Assembly: GCA_015233725.1 (NCBI GenBank)
Contig: JADFXD010000015.1
Coordinates: 1-41,881 of the forward strand
From: Nitrospirota bacterium
GTDB lineage: Bacteria; Nitrospirota; Thermodesulfovibrionia; Thermodesulfovibrionales; Magnetobacteriaceae
Direction of reading: 5' to 3'
DNA: 41,881 nucleotides
Translations under genes and position numbers: made by a program
The notes under the pieces: generated by a model
Databases searched by the model: none
What the model saw: the letters and a program-made list of their open reading frames with translations, nothing else
What the model was told of the DNA's origin: nothing
Shown here: positions 25,760 to 37,309 of the stretch, one piece after another
Position numbering within the stretch: the stretch's first letter is position 1
How the letters are laid out: the number at the start of each line of letters is the position of its first letter

Positions 25760-27445
25760 ATGGAAGGATCAATAGAGATAACTTTTCCCAAGATGAATCA
25801 CTTCTGGCTAGACTCTGGTCTGTTAGGGCTTGCGGTGATTTTAAGGCAGATAGAGGCCGATATTAAGGCCAATGTTGAGCATAGCGATTCAGGTCTTACG
25901 CTAAAAGGCACAGAGGGCGATATCGCTAATGCCCTCAATGCCGCATACGATAAGCTAATAAGGGACTACTACAACCTATCAACCAAAAAGCAACAACAGG
26001 AGACCGCATCTCACAACTTTTACTATGATAGCAAAGGCGACAGATTCATCTCCTTTCCAAAGAAAAAGGTGGTCGGTATCGCGGGGCTTATATACAACAA
26101 GGCTTCTCGCCCATTAGGTGAGACCGTCAGGTGGAAGAGTAAGGAAAAGCGCGATATAATAGTCAATAACAAATCCAAAAAGCTAACGCGGGGCATCTTG
26201 CCTGATGACTACTCTCACCTCCAAGAGCGTATGGATGACTTCTTAGACGCAGGAGGGCTGGACGTAACCACGGTTGGATTGCTCGTAGATGGTGAGAACG
26301 CAGTTCGTCCTAAGGTTGAAATACCAATACCGAAGGGCAAGAAAGGACATTGCTTTTTATGTGGAGAAGAGGACGTTGGATTGACTGAATCCAATACTAC
26401 CATCTTTCCTTTTATCACCGGCTCCAGTGGAGTATTAAACTTCTTCTCCCTTTGCGCAGGACATGAAAATATCTGCTTGAGGTGTGCGTTCATCGCTAAG
26501 TTTGCCCCCGTCAACGGATTCTATAACTCTGCAGGCGGAGACCTGTTTGCCTTTTTCCCTTATTCGACATCGTTTGAAAAGATGTTTTACACTTATAAAA
26601 AGCTACAGGATGCAAAGTATGTCGATGACAACCTATATAAGAATTTCCAACACCCTCTCGGCTTTGAAAAGTATCCTGATGCCTTCTTTCAAAGACCGCA
26701 TGAGGTTTCTTTTGCCTTTCTTTACACAATCTACAGAAAGGTGCTGATACGCCAAGACAGCTCAGGGTTTGATTGGGGGCAAATGACGGATATCTTTGTC
26801 TCTAAGGCGCCCCTGGAATTCGTAGTCTTAAACGCCCAAGACAAGGGGCAAGTGTACATGGGTAAGTTGGTGTGGCCATTTGTTGACTCTGTCTATTTCT
26901 TCCGCCTGATGGAGGCGCTGGAAAAAAAAGCGATAGATATCAAAGAGACAATGAGGCTACTCTTAGACCCTGCCCAGAAGAGTGAAAACAAGACAATCCT
27001 GAGAAACAGCTTTTGCCAGCGTGTGCTTAAGAAACAGTCGGTCATTGAGCTGATCGAGTATCATGTCTTTAGCAGCGGTAGTACCTACATAAAACCATTA
27101 CTTGAGTTTGCGATACATTACGAACCTATCATAAGAAAGGAGGATAGCCCTATGACGAGTGAAGAACAGGAAACAGCCGTAGCATTAGGCAGGGGAATAG
27201 GGGCAGTAGTTGCCGAAAATGGCAAAAAGGGCGACTTGTTTGCACTGAGGAAGGCCAGGAGAAAAACAGATTTTCTAAATGAGCTAAACAGGCTTCAATT
27301 TAAGTGCTCTCTAACTGTTCCCCGTGAGGTATATGAGGGGAATTTGACAGACCTAAACTTCCTTGAGTTTAAGCAATTTTGCATGATTGCCGCACTTAAC
27401 AGCTTTAATTATGCCACATCTAAAGGAGGAGGTAAGAACACATGA
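25760..27445 (+). CDS. cas8b: Cascade large subunit Cas8 (Cas8b/Cst1-like)
   Basis: A 561-residue protein. The N terminus FWLDSGLLGLAVIL recalls the D-x-GLLGL opening of Cst1/Cas8a1-b1 proteins. A zinc-finger region lies at about residues 200-245 with CFLCGEED and CAGHENICLRC. The remainder is helical and poorly conserved, as usual for large subunits. Cas8 recognises the PAM and recruits Cas3 in type I interference complexes. Ribosome-binding site GGAGGTAAGG; its stop overlaps cas7 by 4 bases. Subtype assignment (I-B, Tneap-like) is from gene order and sequence style. Confidence 0.8.
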   Translation: MEGSIEITFPKMNHFWLDSGLLGLAVILRQIEADIKANVEHSDSGLTLKGTEGDIANALNAAYDKLIRDYYNLSTKKQQQETASHNFYYDSKGDRFISFPKKKVVGIAGLIYNKASRPLGETVRWKSKEKRDIIVNNKSKKLTRGILPDDYSHLQERMDDFLDAGGLDVTTVGLLVDGENAVRPKVEIPIPKGKKGHCFLCGEEDVGLTESNTTIFPFITGSSGVLNFFSLCAGHENICLRCAFIAKFAPVNGFYNSAGGDLFAFFPYSTSFEKMFYTYKKLQDAKYVDDNLYKNFQHPLGFEKYPDAFFQRPHEVSFAFLYTIYRKVLIRQDSSGFDWGQMTDIFVSKAPLEFVVLNAQDKGQVYMGKLVWPFVDSVYFFRLMEALEKKAIDIKETMRLLLDPAQKSENKTILRNSFCQRVLKKQSVIELIEYHVFSSGSTYIKPLLEFAIHYEPIIRKEDSPMTSEEQETAVALGRGIGAVVAENGKKGDLFALRKARRKTDFLNELNRLQFKCSLTVPREVYEGNLTDLNFLEFKQFCMIAALNSFNYATSKGGGKNT

Positions 27446-28332
27446 AAACAGCCAAGTCATTAACGATCACGTACCTGACCCCCGTTTCGTTTGCAAGCCT
27501 GAACGGCTCAGACAAAGAGGCGGACAACATATCCAGCATAAAAAAGATATCCAGGGAAACGGAGCAATTCCCCTACGTCTCATCGCAGGCCATACGTAGG
27601 GCGTTGAGGGATCAATTGGCCGTCCTGGGGCACGAGTTATCCGAGGGCATTGCAGCAGCAATCCCGCATGGCGCGGCAACAACATTACAAAGGCCCGATC
27701 AATATATAGATGACGACTTATTTGGATTTATGGGGACAACAGCAGCTATGGATGGTCAGAGAGGCCAATCAATAACCCGCACCTCTGTCGTGAGGGTTTC
27801 TCCCTTGATCTCGCTGCATAAGTATGAGGGCGACCTGGACTTTGGCACCAACTACATGGGCGTCAAGGCTGGAGGAGACCCAAACATCTTTGAGACGGAG
27901 ATACACTCCGGCATGTATAGAGGCACTATCCTGATAGAGTTGGACAGGGTTGGCTGCGGCGAGGGCTTTAAAGATAAGGAGGGCTTACCAAACTCAACCA
28001 AGGCCACAAGGGTAAAAGAGCTTCTAAGGGCCTTCAAAAACCTCTGGTCTACAGGCAGACAGACACGATTCCTTGCCGACATCTCTCCCAAATTTGTGGC
28101 AGGGGCGTTGCTTAAGGTAAAAAACCCTATCTTTCTCGAAGGCCTGCTGCCACAAGATGGCGGCATTAACGTAAGCATCCTAGCTGAGACCATCTCCGAC
28201 TATACGGATGAGCTTATTGCCCATGTCTATGGCGCAAGAAAGGGGATGTTTTCCATCTTGCCGGATAACACACTATCAATTGGTGAATCTTTTGATGTGA
28301 TGGCGAAGTGGATAGATAGTTGTTATGAATAG
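27442..28332 (+). CDS. cas7: Cascade backbone subunit Cas7 (Cst2/DevR family)
   Basis: A 296-residue RAMP-superfamily protein. Typical points: the N-terminal beta strand SLTITYLTPVSFASLNGSD, QFPYVSSQAIRRALRDQL, and the LFGFMGT... RTSVVRVSPLISLHKYEGDL stretch seen in Cst2/DevR proteins. Several Cas7 copies coat the crRNA along the spacer. A strong ribosome-binding site (AAAGGAGGAGG) lies inside the cas8 end. Confidence 0.9.
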   Translation: MKTAKSLTITYLTPVSFASLNGSDKEADNISSIKKISRETEQFPYVSSQAIRRALRDQLAVLGHELSEGIAAAIPHGAATTLQRPDQYIDDDLFGFMGTTAAMDGQRGQSITRTSVVRVSPLISLHKYEGDLDFGTNYMGVKAGGDPNIFETEIHSGMYRGTILIELDRVGCGEGFKDKEGLPNSTKATRVKELLRAFKNLWSTGRQTRFLADISPKFVAGALLKVKNPIFLEGLLPQDGGINVSILAETISDYTDELIAHVYGARKGMFSILPDNTLSIGESFDVMAKWIDSCYE

Positions 28333-28357
28333 CCGTTATGAAATAAAGGGGTAATCA

Positions 28358-29065
28358 ATGTTTGCTTTTACGATTAAGGCATTTGCATCGACGGCATCTT
28401 TCAGGATACCAGAGAACCACACGTTTCAGCAGACCCTTCCGCTTCCCCCTGTCACTACCTTGACAGGCCTGATGGGGGCGGCGATGGGGTTGGACATTGA
28501 AGCCGCCATGAACTTCCGCGCCGACAACAAAATTTCCTTCGGTGTATCCGCGACCTACAAGGGGGAATTAAGAGACCTGTGGAAGTATAACAAGGTCAAG
28601 ACAAAAGAGACGCTAAAGGATGTTCTCATAAGGGAATTTCTTGTAGATTACGAATTAACATTAGTAATAGCCTCAAAAGATGAAAAGGCGTTATCAGAGA
28701 TCAACGGCGCCTTTGGAGACCCCAAGTATGCACTAACCCTCGGCAACAGCGATGACCTCCTAAAGATTAGACGGATAGGTAATATCGTGACTGCTCAACA
28801 GAGCCAATCAACTGATTTTGAAAACACGGTTCTGCCAGATATCCGGGCATTTGAATACGAGTCAATGATTGACCTTAAAGACACACCCATTACGTATCGG
28901 GTCAGGGCGCCTCAAATCTACCTGCTACCCACAGCCTTCAGCTTTACAGTAAGACAGAGAAGGGTAAGCAAACGGGAACACTTTATCTTTGTCGGCTCTC
29001 CTATCAGACTTAAGAACCCCATAACAGCCTACACAATAGATGACCTGCAAGTGGTGCTACTATGA
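28358..29065 (+). CDS. cas5: Cascade subunit Cas5
   Basis: A 235-residue RAMP protein. The N terminus AFTIKAFASTASFRIPENHT with the following PLPPVTTLTGLMGAAMGL block is the Cas5 signature (substrate-facing strand plus helix). A glycine-poor C-terminal half suits the I-B Cas5t/Cas5h type. Cas5 caps the 5' handle of the crRNA. Ribosome-binding site AAAGGGG. A dispersed repeat separates it from cas3. Confidence 0.88.
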   Translation: MFAFTIKAFASTASFRIPENHTFQQTLPLPPVTTLTGLMGAAMGLDIEAAMNFRADNKISFGVSATYKGELRDLWKYNKVKTKETLKDVLIREFLVDYELTLVIASKDEKALSEINGAFGDPKYALTLGNSDDLLKIRRIGNIVTAQQSQSTDFENTVLPDIRAFEYESMIDLKDTPITYRVRAPQIYLLPTAFSFTVRQRRVSKREHFIFVGSPIRLKNPITAYTIDDLQVVLL

Positions 29066-29094
29066 CTGTAATAATAAACCAGACCACGCAAAAA

Positions 29095-29170
29095 GGGGTC
29101 AAGGGGTCTGTGACCCCTTGCAGGGGAGGTCTGAGGAGGGGGCAGAGCCGCCCTCCTTCTTTCTTTTTCC
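29095..29170 (+). repeat. Dispersed intergenic repeat inside the cas operon
   Basis: GGGGTC, stem CAAGGGGTC (29100-29108) / GACCCCTTG (29112-29120), GCAGGGGAGGTCTGAGGAGG, hairpin around GCAGAGCCGCCC, and a C/T tract that ends one base before the cas3 ATG. The stem differs from the 24988 copy but keeps pairing. Confidence 0.85.
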
Positions 29171-29171
29171 T

Positions 29172-31436
29172 ATGATTTACTACGCAAAACCTGATCAGAC
29201 TTACGAGGAGCACATCGAGGCGGTTTATCGCGCCTGGAGAGAGACGATTAACGCAAAGATGCCCTTGATAGAGAGGCTTGCAGGAAAGTTCAACTTCAAA
29301 CCGGAGCGCCTTATCTCCGGCTCACTCCTGACGGTTGCCCTGCACGATATAGGAAAGATGATCAAACCCTTTCAAAACATGATGACGGCCATCAGGGCAA
29401 ACACTAGACCAAACGTAAAGGACTATTATCGCCACGAACTTGTATCGTTCTTCTATGTTACGAAATATTGGGGCGCCCTCAATAAAGACGTTAAACTGAC
29501 TTGTGTTCCGATAGAGGCTCTGGCTGTGGTTGGCCACCACAAGGACATTGATTCAGACTTAATGTCGTTTGATAGACAACGCAAGGCCGACCTCTCTGGC
29601 CGCCCGCCAGTTGTCTTTGACGATGGCATTAGAGTTGCCGTCACGCTTGCTGAGGACTTATTCAAGAGAGAAGGGCTCGTTTTCCCACACATAGAGGTTG
29701 GTAGTTTAAACGCTCCTTTTGGCTACCTCGCTGGTCTCGTTGCTACTGAAGTCTTGACCAAGTTGATTGAAAAAGATGGAGCGGAGAAGGTAAGGGTTCT
29801 GTACATCCTCCTGAAGGGTATCCTTCATTATGCCGATTGGCATGGTTCTGGAAAGGCCAGCGTCAATTACTCCGTGAGCATAGGCTCAGGTGATTTGGTG
29901 GATAGCCTCAGACAGAGGTGCATTGCTAAAGGGATCGCTTATGAGGGGCTAATGTCATTTCAAAGGGCGTGCAACCAGCATCGTGGCCATGTAATAGCCA
30001 TCGCCCCCACCGGCAGCGGAAAGACAGAGGCCGCCATCCTGTGGGCATTAAACAACATAAGCGAGCCAGCCCCCAAAAAGACATTGAACCTCAAGATACT
30101 CTACCTCTTGCCCACGATGGTTACGGCCAACAGTATCTGGCAGAGGTTGACCGACATCTTTGGCACAGACAACGTTGGATTGACCCACTCCACCGCCAAT
30201 CTCTTTCTGCATGACGAATCAAAAGAGGATCAAGGCGATATCTGGGAGCATAGAAGAGACATCCTGTTTAATCAGTCCTTCATAAAACCCATAACCGTGG
30301 GTACGGTTGACCAGTTGCTTACGGCGGGCTTTAATTCGGGGCGGTGGGTTTTAAAAGAGATCAACGCATCAAACGCCGTCATTATACTGGATGAGATACA
30401 CGCATACGACGGCTGGACATTAGGTCTCATTGTCGCCACTATCAGGCATTTCTCAGGCCTCGGCGCTCGTTTTATGCTTATGAGCGCGACCTTGCCATCT
30501 TTCCTGCAAGACCTCCTTAAGAAGACGCTTCCGGAGGCTATGTTGATCAAGGAGGGTACCCTGTTAAACGCAAAACGGAGCAGGTACTTTGTTGAGGACA
30601 AGCAGATAGAATGTTCATTAGAAGAGGTCAGGCTGGCCGTTAATAACGGTAAAAGAGTCTTGGTTGTAGTTAACACGGTGAAGCTCTGTCAGCAGTTGGT
30701 GCGGGAGTTGTGCGACTTAGAGCCTGTATGTTATCATTCCCAATTCATCCTAAAGGACAGAAAGGCAATTGAGGACAGGATCAGCGCAGACAGATTTGTC
30801 ATAGCCACGCAGGTGGTGGAGGTGGCCCTGGACATTGATTATGATTATCTGTTTACGGAGTGTGCGCCGCCAGATGCCATAATCCAAAGGGCAGGCAGGG
30901 TCAACAGGTACAGGGATAGTCATAGAGACAGCCGCGTGTATATATTCAGACATTCAAAGACAGCCGAAAAGATATACAACCCCCTGACCGATCCCGATCT
31001 GCTTTCGCGCTCATATGAGGCCTTCAAGCTCCTACAGTCAGACGTTGTTGAAGGCGATCTGATAAACCTGGTTGAAATCGTCTACAAAGGCTACGAGATT
31101 GAGAGTCAGAAGCCATATAAGAAAGCGATCTCCGTGTACAAAGAGATTCAGGATAACCGCAACATGATATTTGACAGCAGGCTTACAGATGATAAGCAAG
31201 TTGTTACACACATAAGTGATTACGAAACGGTCGCTGTCATCCCCGAACGCTTCAGGGATGAGGTGGTAAGGCTTAAGCCGTTAGAGAGGCGGTGGTATGA
31301 GGTAAAGGTCCCTCTTTGGTATGCGAGGAAAAACAGGTATACTGAAAACGATATATGTTTCTGCGACGTAAAATACGATAACAGGTTAGGCGTAATCCTT
31401 GAGGAGACAGAAACAGCCTCGGTGATGATTATTTAA
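29172..31436 (+). CDS. cas3: CRISPR nuclease-helicase Cas3
   Basis: A 754-residue protein from ATG 29172; the frame upstream only translates the repeat. The N-terminal HD nuclease has LHDIGK (H58-D59), HHKD and YADWH. The superfamily 2 helicase has Walker A APTGSGKTEAA, DEIH box (ILDEIHAYD), SAT motif (LMSATLP) and motif VI (QRAGRVNRY). Cas3 unwinds and degrades target DNA after Cascade binding. No ribosome-binding site is visible, since the start follows the C/T tract of the repeat; translation initiation may depend on the repeat structure. Confidence 0.94.
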   Translation: MIYYAKPDQTYEEHIEAVYRAWRETINAKMPLIERLAGKFNFKPERLISGSLLTVALHDIGKMIKPFQNMMTAIRANTRPNVKDYYRHELVSFFYVTKYWGALNKDVKLTCVPIEALAVVGHHKDIDSDLMSFDRQRKADLSGRPPVVFDDGIRVAVTLAEDLFKREGLVFPHIEVGSLNAPFGYLAGLVATEVLTKLIEKDGAEKVRVLYILLKGILHYADWHGSGKASVNYSVSIGSGDLVDSLRQRCIAKGIAYEGLMSFQRACNQHRGHVIAIAPTGSGKTEAAILWALNNISEPAPKKTLNLKILYLLPTMVTANSIWQRLTDIFGTDNVGLTHSTANLFLHDESKEDQGDIWEHRRDILFNQSFIKPITVGTVDQLLTAGFNSGRWVLKEINASNAVIILDEIHAYDGWTLGLIVATIRHFSGLGARFMLMSATLPSFLQDLLKKTLPEAMLIKEGTLLNAKRSRYFVEDKQIECSLEEVRLAVNNGKRVLVVVNTVKLCQQLVRELCDLEPVCYHSQFILKDRKAIEDRISADRFVIATQVVEVALDIDYDYLFTECAPPDAIIQRAGRVNRYRDSHRDSRVYIFRHSKTAEKIYNPLTDPDLLSRSYEAFKLLQSDVVEGDLINLVEIVYKGYEIESQKPYKKAISVYKEIQDNRNMIFDSRLTDDKQVVTHISDYETVAVIPERFRDEVVRLKPLERRWYEVKVPLWYARKNRYTENDICFCDVKYDNRLGVILEETETASVMII

Positions 31437-31445
31437 AGGAGAAAA

Positions 31446-33476
<2,031 letters not shown>

Positions 33477-33509
33477 AGTGGGGTTAGAGGGTGTGTTTGT
33501 TGTTTAAGG

Positions 33510-33883
33510 GATTTTTTTTGACGACGTATTGACAAAAATAAATCCATTGAGTTTAAATAGATATACGGTAGTAATTGTTCTTTGACAACGCAGCTATTAA
33601 ACGATTGTGGTTTAAAGTTGCAAATGTGATGCGTAATGGCAAATAAATAGTTAGCCATAGTTATGTTAAACGTAATGTTTTGGAATGGTATGAATTTATT
33701 GAGGCGGATGCCATGCGAGTTTGTAACACATTGAATTGTAAGGTAAAAACGTTGATTTTGAGGCTGCAAAGCCCATACAAAACATGCCCCAAAGGCAATG
33801 ATCAGGGGTTGAAAATGTTAAATATAGGCGTTTGTAAAATAGCGACAAACCGGCGTCATTCAAAGGTCTACGAGGATTTCGGA
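33510..33883 (+). promoter_or_regulatory. CRISPR leader of the main array
   Basis: About 375 bases without a convincing gene. Shared with the left leader: TTGACAAAAATAAATCC region with GAGTTTAAATAG, ATTGTTCTTTGACAA, GAATGGTATGAATTTA, AAAACATGCCCCAAAGGCAA, GGTTGAAAATGTT and AGGCGTTTGTAAAATAGC. TTGACA and TTTAAA boxes conserved in both copies may be the array promoter, although they lie about 330 bases before repeat 1. Confidence 0.82.
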
Positions 33884-35691
33884 GTTTAAGAGCAACTTCC
33901 ATTAAAACAAGGGTTGAAACGTACAGGCACTGGTACTGTGACAAGTGCGTCTTCAGTTTAAGAGCAACTTCCATTAAAACAAGGGTTGAAACTTCTTTCC
34001 GTTGATTTGCAATCCATTCAACGCATTGCGGTTTAAGAGCAACTTCCATTAAAACAAGGGTTGAAACTTCTGTTCAGAATATTTTCTGTATACACTTTTT
34101 CTCCGTTTAAGAGCAACTTCCATTAAAACAAGGGTTGAAACAATACACAATCATATTCCCTGATGCCGCTGAGGGCGCGTTTAAGAGCAACTTCCATTAA
34201 AACAAGGGTTGAAACTGGCTGTGCCGTGCCATACTCCGGTTCCTATTGTTCCGTTTAAGAGCAACTTCCATTAAAACAAGGGTTGAAACTGGAGGTATAA
34301 GAATGGCTTGCAAAAAAACATCATCGGTTTAAGAGCAACTTCCATTAAAACAAGGGTTGAAACTTTGTAGTGCAGTTCTGTAGATGTTAGGCGTTCATGT
34401 TTAAGAGCAACTTCCATTAAAACAAGGGTTGAAACACCTGTAGGTGTAAAACGATGCCGGCTTGAAGTAACCGTTTAAGAGCAACTTCCATTAAAACAAG
34501 GGTTGAAACTTACCACTTATCCTAATCATAGTGTCTCTTACTTCCTTGCGTTTAAGAGCAACTTCCATTAAAACAAGGGTTGAAACTTATGATTCCTCAT
34601 ATCACGTCGATACCCCTATAGCGTTTAAGAGCAACTTCCATTAAAACAAGGGTTGAAACCTACTACCATCCTGTAGATGATATTTTCTATTGCATCGTTT
34701 AAGAGCAACTTCCATTAAAACAAGGGTTGAAACAGTTCCATCCTAAAATACAGGAAGTAATAAAATACGAAGGTTTAAGAGCAACTTCCATTAAAACAAG
34801 GGTTGAAACGCAAAGGCAATGTCAGTATCGTGTCAAGTTGACCGCTAGTTTAAGAGCAACTTCCATTAAAACAAGGGTTGAAACTCACTACTGAAATAAT
34901 GTCGTCTCTCTTTGGTTTCGTTTAAGAGCAACTTCCATTAAAACAAGGGTTGAAACTTCAACGCATTGCGTACAGCATCCAAAGAAGAAAAGTTTAAGAG
35001 CAACTTCCATTAAAACAAGGGTTGAAACCGGTTCTGATTGTAGGCAAGACAAGTCGTGGCCGTGGTTTAAGAGCAACTTCCATTAAAACAAGGGTTGAAA
35101 CATAAGATAGGCTTCTTTTGTGTAGGGGTTCAGCCCTGTTTAAGAGCAACTTCCATTAAAACAAGGGTTGAAACTCGATCACAATTACACCCGACTCCAA
35201 CCCCTCAAATTGGGTTTAAGAGCAACTTCCATTAAAACAAGGGTTGAAACTGTTTTTTTGGCCAGGTCTCCGCGCTCAGTCGGGAGAGTTTAAGAGCAAC
35301 TTCCATTAAAACAAGGGTTGAAACTTATGGCTGGGATATTCTCACTTGATGGCACTAAGGTTTAAGAGCAACTTCCATTAAAACAAGGGTTGAAACTCAA
35401 TATTGTTACCATGTTACACGCTCCTTAGTAAGTTTAAGAGCAACTTCCATTAAAACAAGGGTTGAAACAAATTCATACCAGCAAACATCGTCTGGTATAT
35501 CTGCAGTTTAAGAGCAACTTCCATTAAAACAAGGGTTGAAACATCCACGCAAGCAACACCCCACAAGAAACGCAAACTAGTTTAAGAGCAACTTCCATTA
35601 AAACAAGGGTTGAAACTCTTTGGCATACCCTGTACATAGGGTGTAAACTCATACGTTTAAGAGCAACTTCCATTAAAACAAGGGTTGAAAC
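33884..35691 (+). CRISPR. Main CRISPR array: 25 repeats, 24 spacers
   Basis: Thirty-seven-base repeat beginning GTTTAAGAGCAACTTCC and ending CAAGGGTTGAAAC; spacers 35-40 bases. Repeat starts: 33884, 33956, 34031, 34105, 34179, 34253, 34327, 34399, 34473, 34550, 34623, 34697, 34773, 34848, 34920, 34992, 35065, 35138, 35214, 35288, 35360, 35432, 35506, 35580, 35655. All repeats including the last appear identical. The GAAAC end and the cas genes on the left give transcription on the plus strand with a GUUGAAAC handle. Spacers 2 (33993-34030) and 15 (34957-34991) share 14 bases. Uniform repeats and number imply an active or recently active array. Confidence 0.99.
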
Positions 35692-35785
35692 AGTGCATAT
35701 TTCATAGGTCACCTTCTTGTCTTTTCTTTTTCTTTTTTTTTTCGGTCTTGATTTAATTGCCTGCGCTGTATTATCTTTGATCGTA

Positions 35786-36754
35786 GTGGAATTAAGCGAC
35801 GCACTTGGTGCCTTCAGGGGCAAGAGGATATTGATCGTGGGTGACATCATCCTTGATCACTTTGTCTGGGGGCAGGTCAACAGGATATCGCCTGAGGCCC
35901 CCGTGCCCGTGGTTGAGGTGCAGCGGGAGAGCTACCTGCTTGGCGGGGCAGGTAACGTGGCAAACAACATTATCTCCCTGGGGGGCAGCGCCGCTATCGT
36001 CGGTGTCATCGGGGATGACCACCATGGACAGATCATCTCCGAGCTGCTCAAGGACAATGGGATTGAACAGGCCGGCGTCTTCTACGACACAAGACCAACC
36101 ACGATCAAGACCCGCGTGATCGCACACCACCAGCAGGTGGTCAGGTTTGACAGGGAAGATGCCAGACACATAGACGGCAACATGCTAAGGGGTCTAGGCG
36201 ACTTCATAGGACAGGGCATCGGACATTACGATGGCGTGATCGTCTCCGATTACAAGAAGGGGGTCATCAGTCCACGTCTGATACAGACAATACTTGGCCA
36301 CACCCAGGCAGGTGATAAATTCGTGTGCGTTGACCCCAAGGTAGGGCACTTCCATTACTACCGGGGCGTCTCCCTAATCACGCCAAACCTGAAAGAGGCC
36401 CAGGAGGGGTCAGGCATTGCCATCAAGGACGTGGCAAGTCTCCAGAGGGCCGGCATGACCCTCCTGAAGAACCTGCACACACAGGGGGTGCTCATTACCC
36501 GCGGAGAAGAGGGCATGAGCCTGTTCCTTGCCGATGGCGCCACCCACCACCTGCCCACTGTGGCAAAAAAGGTCTTTGACGTAACAGGGGCAGGCGATAC
36601 GGTGATTGCAACATTTACCCTGGCCTTTGTATCGGGGGCATCGATGGTGCAGGCCGCCATACTCTCTAATCACGCCGCCGGCATAGTTGTGGGCATGGTT
36701 GGCACCGCAACCACCACCGTGGAAGAGATCAAACACTCCATGACCACTCCATAA
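35786..36754 (+). CDS. rfaE1: D-glycero-beta-D-manno-heptose-7-phosphate kinase
   Basis: A 322-residue PfkB-family sugar kinase. The N-terminal substrate part is RILIVGDIILDHFVWGQVNR with PVVEVQRE and LLGGAGNVANN; the C-terminal PfkB signature is DVTGAGDTVIATF with the catalytic Asp in GAGD. It phosphorylates heptose-7-phosphate at C1 for ADP-heptose and LPS core synthesis. The cytidylyl/adenylyltransferase half of HldE is absent, so it is the one-domain form. I chose GTG 35786; the frame continues to a TTG at 35717 but that part translates a C/T tract. A TATTAT box 11 bases before the GTG suggests a near-leaderless transcript. It lies 94 bases after the CRISPR array. Confidence 0.9.
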   Translation: MELSDALGAFRGKRILIVGDIILDHFVWGQVNRISPEAPVPVVEVQRESYLLGGAGNVANNIISLGGSAAIVGVIGDDHHGQIISELLKDNGIEQAGVFYDTRPTTIKTRVIAHHQQVVRFDREDARHIDGNMLRGLGDFIGQGIGHYDGVIVSDYKKGVISPRLIQTILGHTQAGDKFVCVDPKVGHFHYYRGVSLITPNLKEAQEGSGIAIKDVASLQRAGMTLLKNLHTQGVLITRGEEGMSLFLADGATHHLPTVAKKVFDVTGAGDTVIATFTLAFVSGASMVQAAILSNHAAGIVVGMVGTATTTVEEIKHSMTTP

Positions 36755-36850
36755 GAAGAATAAGGGGGGGCGGCGCTGCCTTCTTTGACGCTCCAGGACA
36801 CTCCTGGCCCCCTCGACCCCCCCTGCAATGGCACCAGTGCCCTTGACCCC
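36755..36850 (-). repeat. Dispersed intergenic repeat
   Basis: Starts at the rfaE1 stop codon with AAGAAGAATAAGGGGGGGGC, includes GACGCTCCAGGACACTCCTGG (shared with the copy at 41537 in reverse), and the stem CAATGGCAC / GTGCCCTTG (36826-36845) with one mismatch, ending GACCCC. Confidence 0.8.
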
Positions 36851-36917
36851 ATTTATTTTTATCCACGTTATTTAAACATCTAAACCTTCTTTTTGGTTTC
36901 TATGCGTAACAATTAAA

Positions 36918-37184
36918 TCACTTTTTCTTAGCACGCTTGCCGGGCTTTTGATCAAAGATGTAGGGTTCTTGTTCTTCAGCAGCCTTTAAGTAGTCACTGG
37001 TTAAAGAGTGTGAGGTCTTTTTTTTTTCTTCAAGTACCACGATGGCTATCTCGATTAACTTCCTGACCGCCTCTGCCCTCGATGACAACCTGCGCGAGAA
37101 GCGAAAGTCCTCTATCATTGCTAACTGCGACTTAGAGGTGAAAAACACTATCTTCTCATCCTTGCTCTCTGCATCTTCTTCCAT
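36918..37184 (-). CDS. Small ribbon-helix-helix-like protein
   Basis: An 88-residue protein. Strand VFFTSKSQLAMIEDFRF and helices RRLSSRAEAVRKLIEIAIVV have the pattern of an RHH (Arc/MetJ) DNA-binding dimer; the C terminus is Lys-rich. ATG 37184 is preferred because AAGGAGG (37196-37190) covers the alternative GTG at 37190. It is transcribed away from the next small gene, with the GTATAC repeats between them as a likely operator. Function beyond DNA binding is unknown. Confidence 0.7.
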   Translation of the reverse strand: MEEDAESKDEKIVFFTSKSQLAMIEDFRFSRRLSSRAEAVRKLIEIAIVVLEEKKKTSHSLTSDYLKAAEEQEPYIFDQKPGKRAKKK

Positions 37185-37240
37185 AAACACCTCCTTATAT
37201 AAAGTTTATAAATATTACACACAAGATACACTTTATACAC

Positions 37241-37270
37241 TTGACAAACAGTATACTGTGTGTATACAAT
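37241..37270 (+). promoter_or_regulatory. Promoter with GTATAC double operator
   Basis: TTGACA (37241-37246), 18 bases, TACAAT (37265-37270). Between and over the -10 lie two self-complementary GTATAC hexamers (37251-37256 and 37262-37267), 11 bases apart, one helical turn. This suits cooperative binding by an RHH dimer such as the divergent gene product. Confidence 0.6.
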
Positions 37271-37309
37271 AGTAACATTATATAAATGACTATGTCAAAA
37301 GGAGGCAAC

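Noticed and set aside
29040-29171. An upstream in-frame extension of cas3 by 44 codons.
   Set aside because: It overlaps the cas5 end and then reads through the dispersed repeat; homology starts at 29172.
33680-33889. A 69-codon open frame in the main CRISPR leader.
   Set aside because: No ribosome-binding site. The matching stretch in the left leader is interrupted by the repeat fragment and does not keep the frame. It runs into repeat 1, so leader function explains the conservation better.
35717-35785. A longer heptose kinase starting at TTG 35717.
   Set aside because: The extra residues come from a C/T tract (Phe/Leu run), and PfkB homology begins after GTG 35786.
33696-35850. Minus-strand open frames through the CRISPR array with repeated STLVLMEVALK segments.
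   Set aside because: They are only translations of the CRISPR repeat on the reverse strand, with spacer-derived sequence between.
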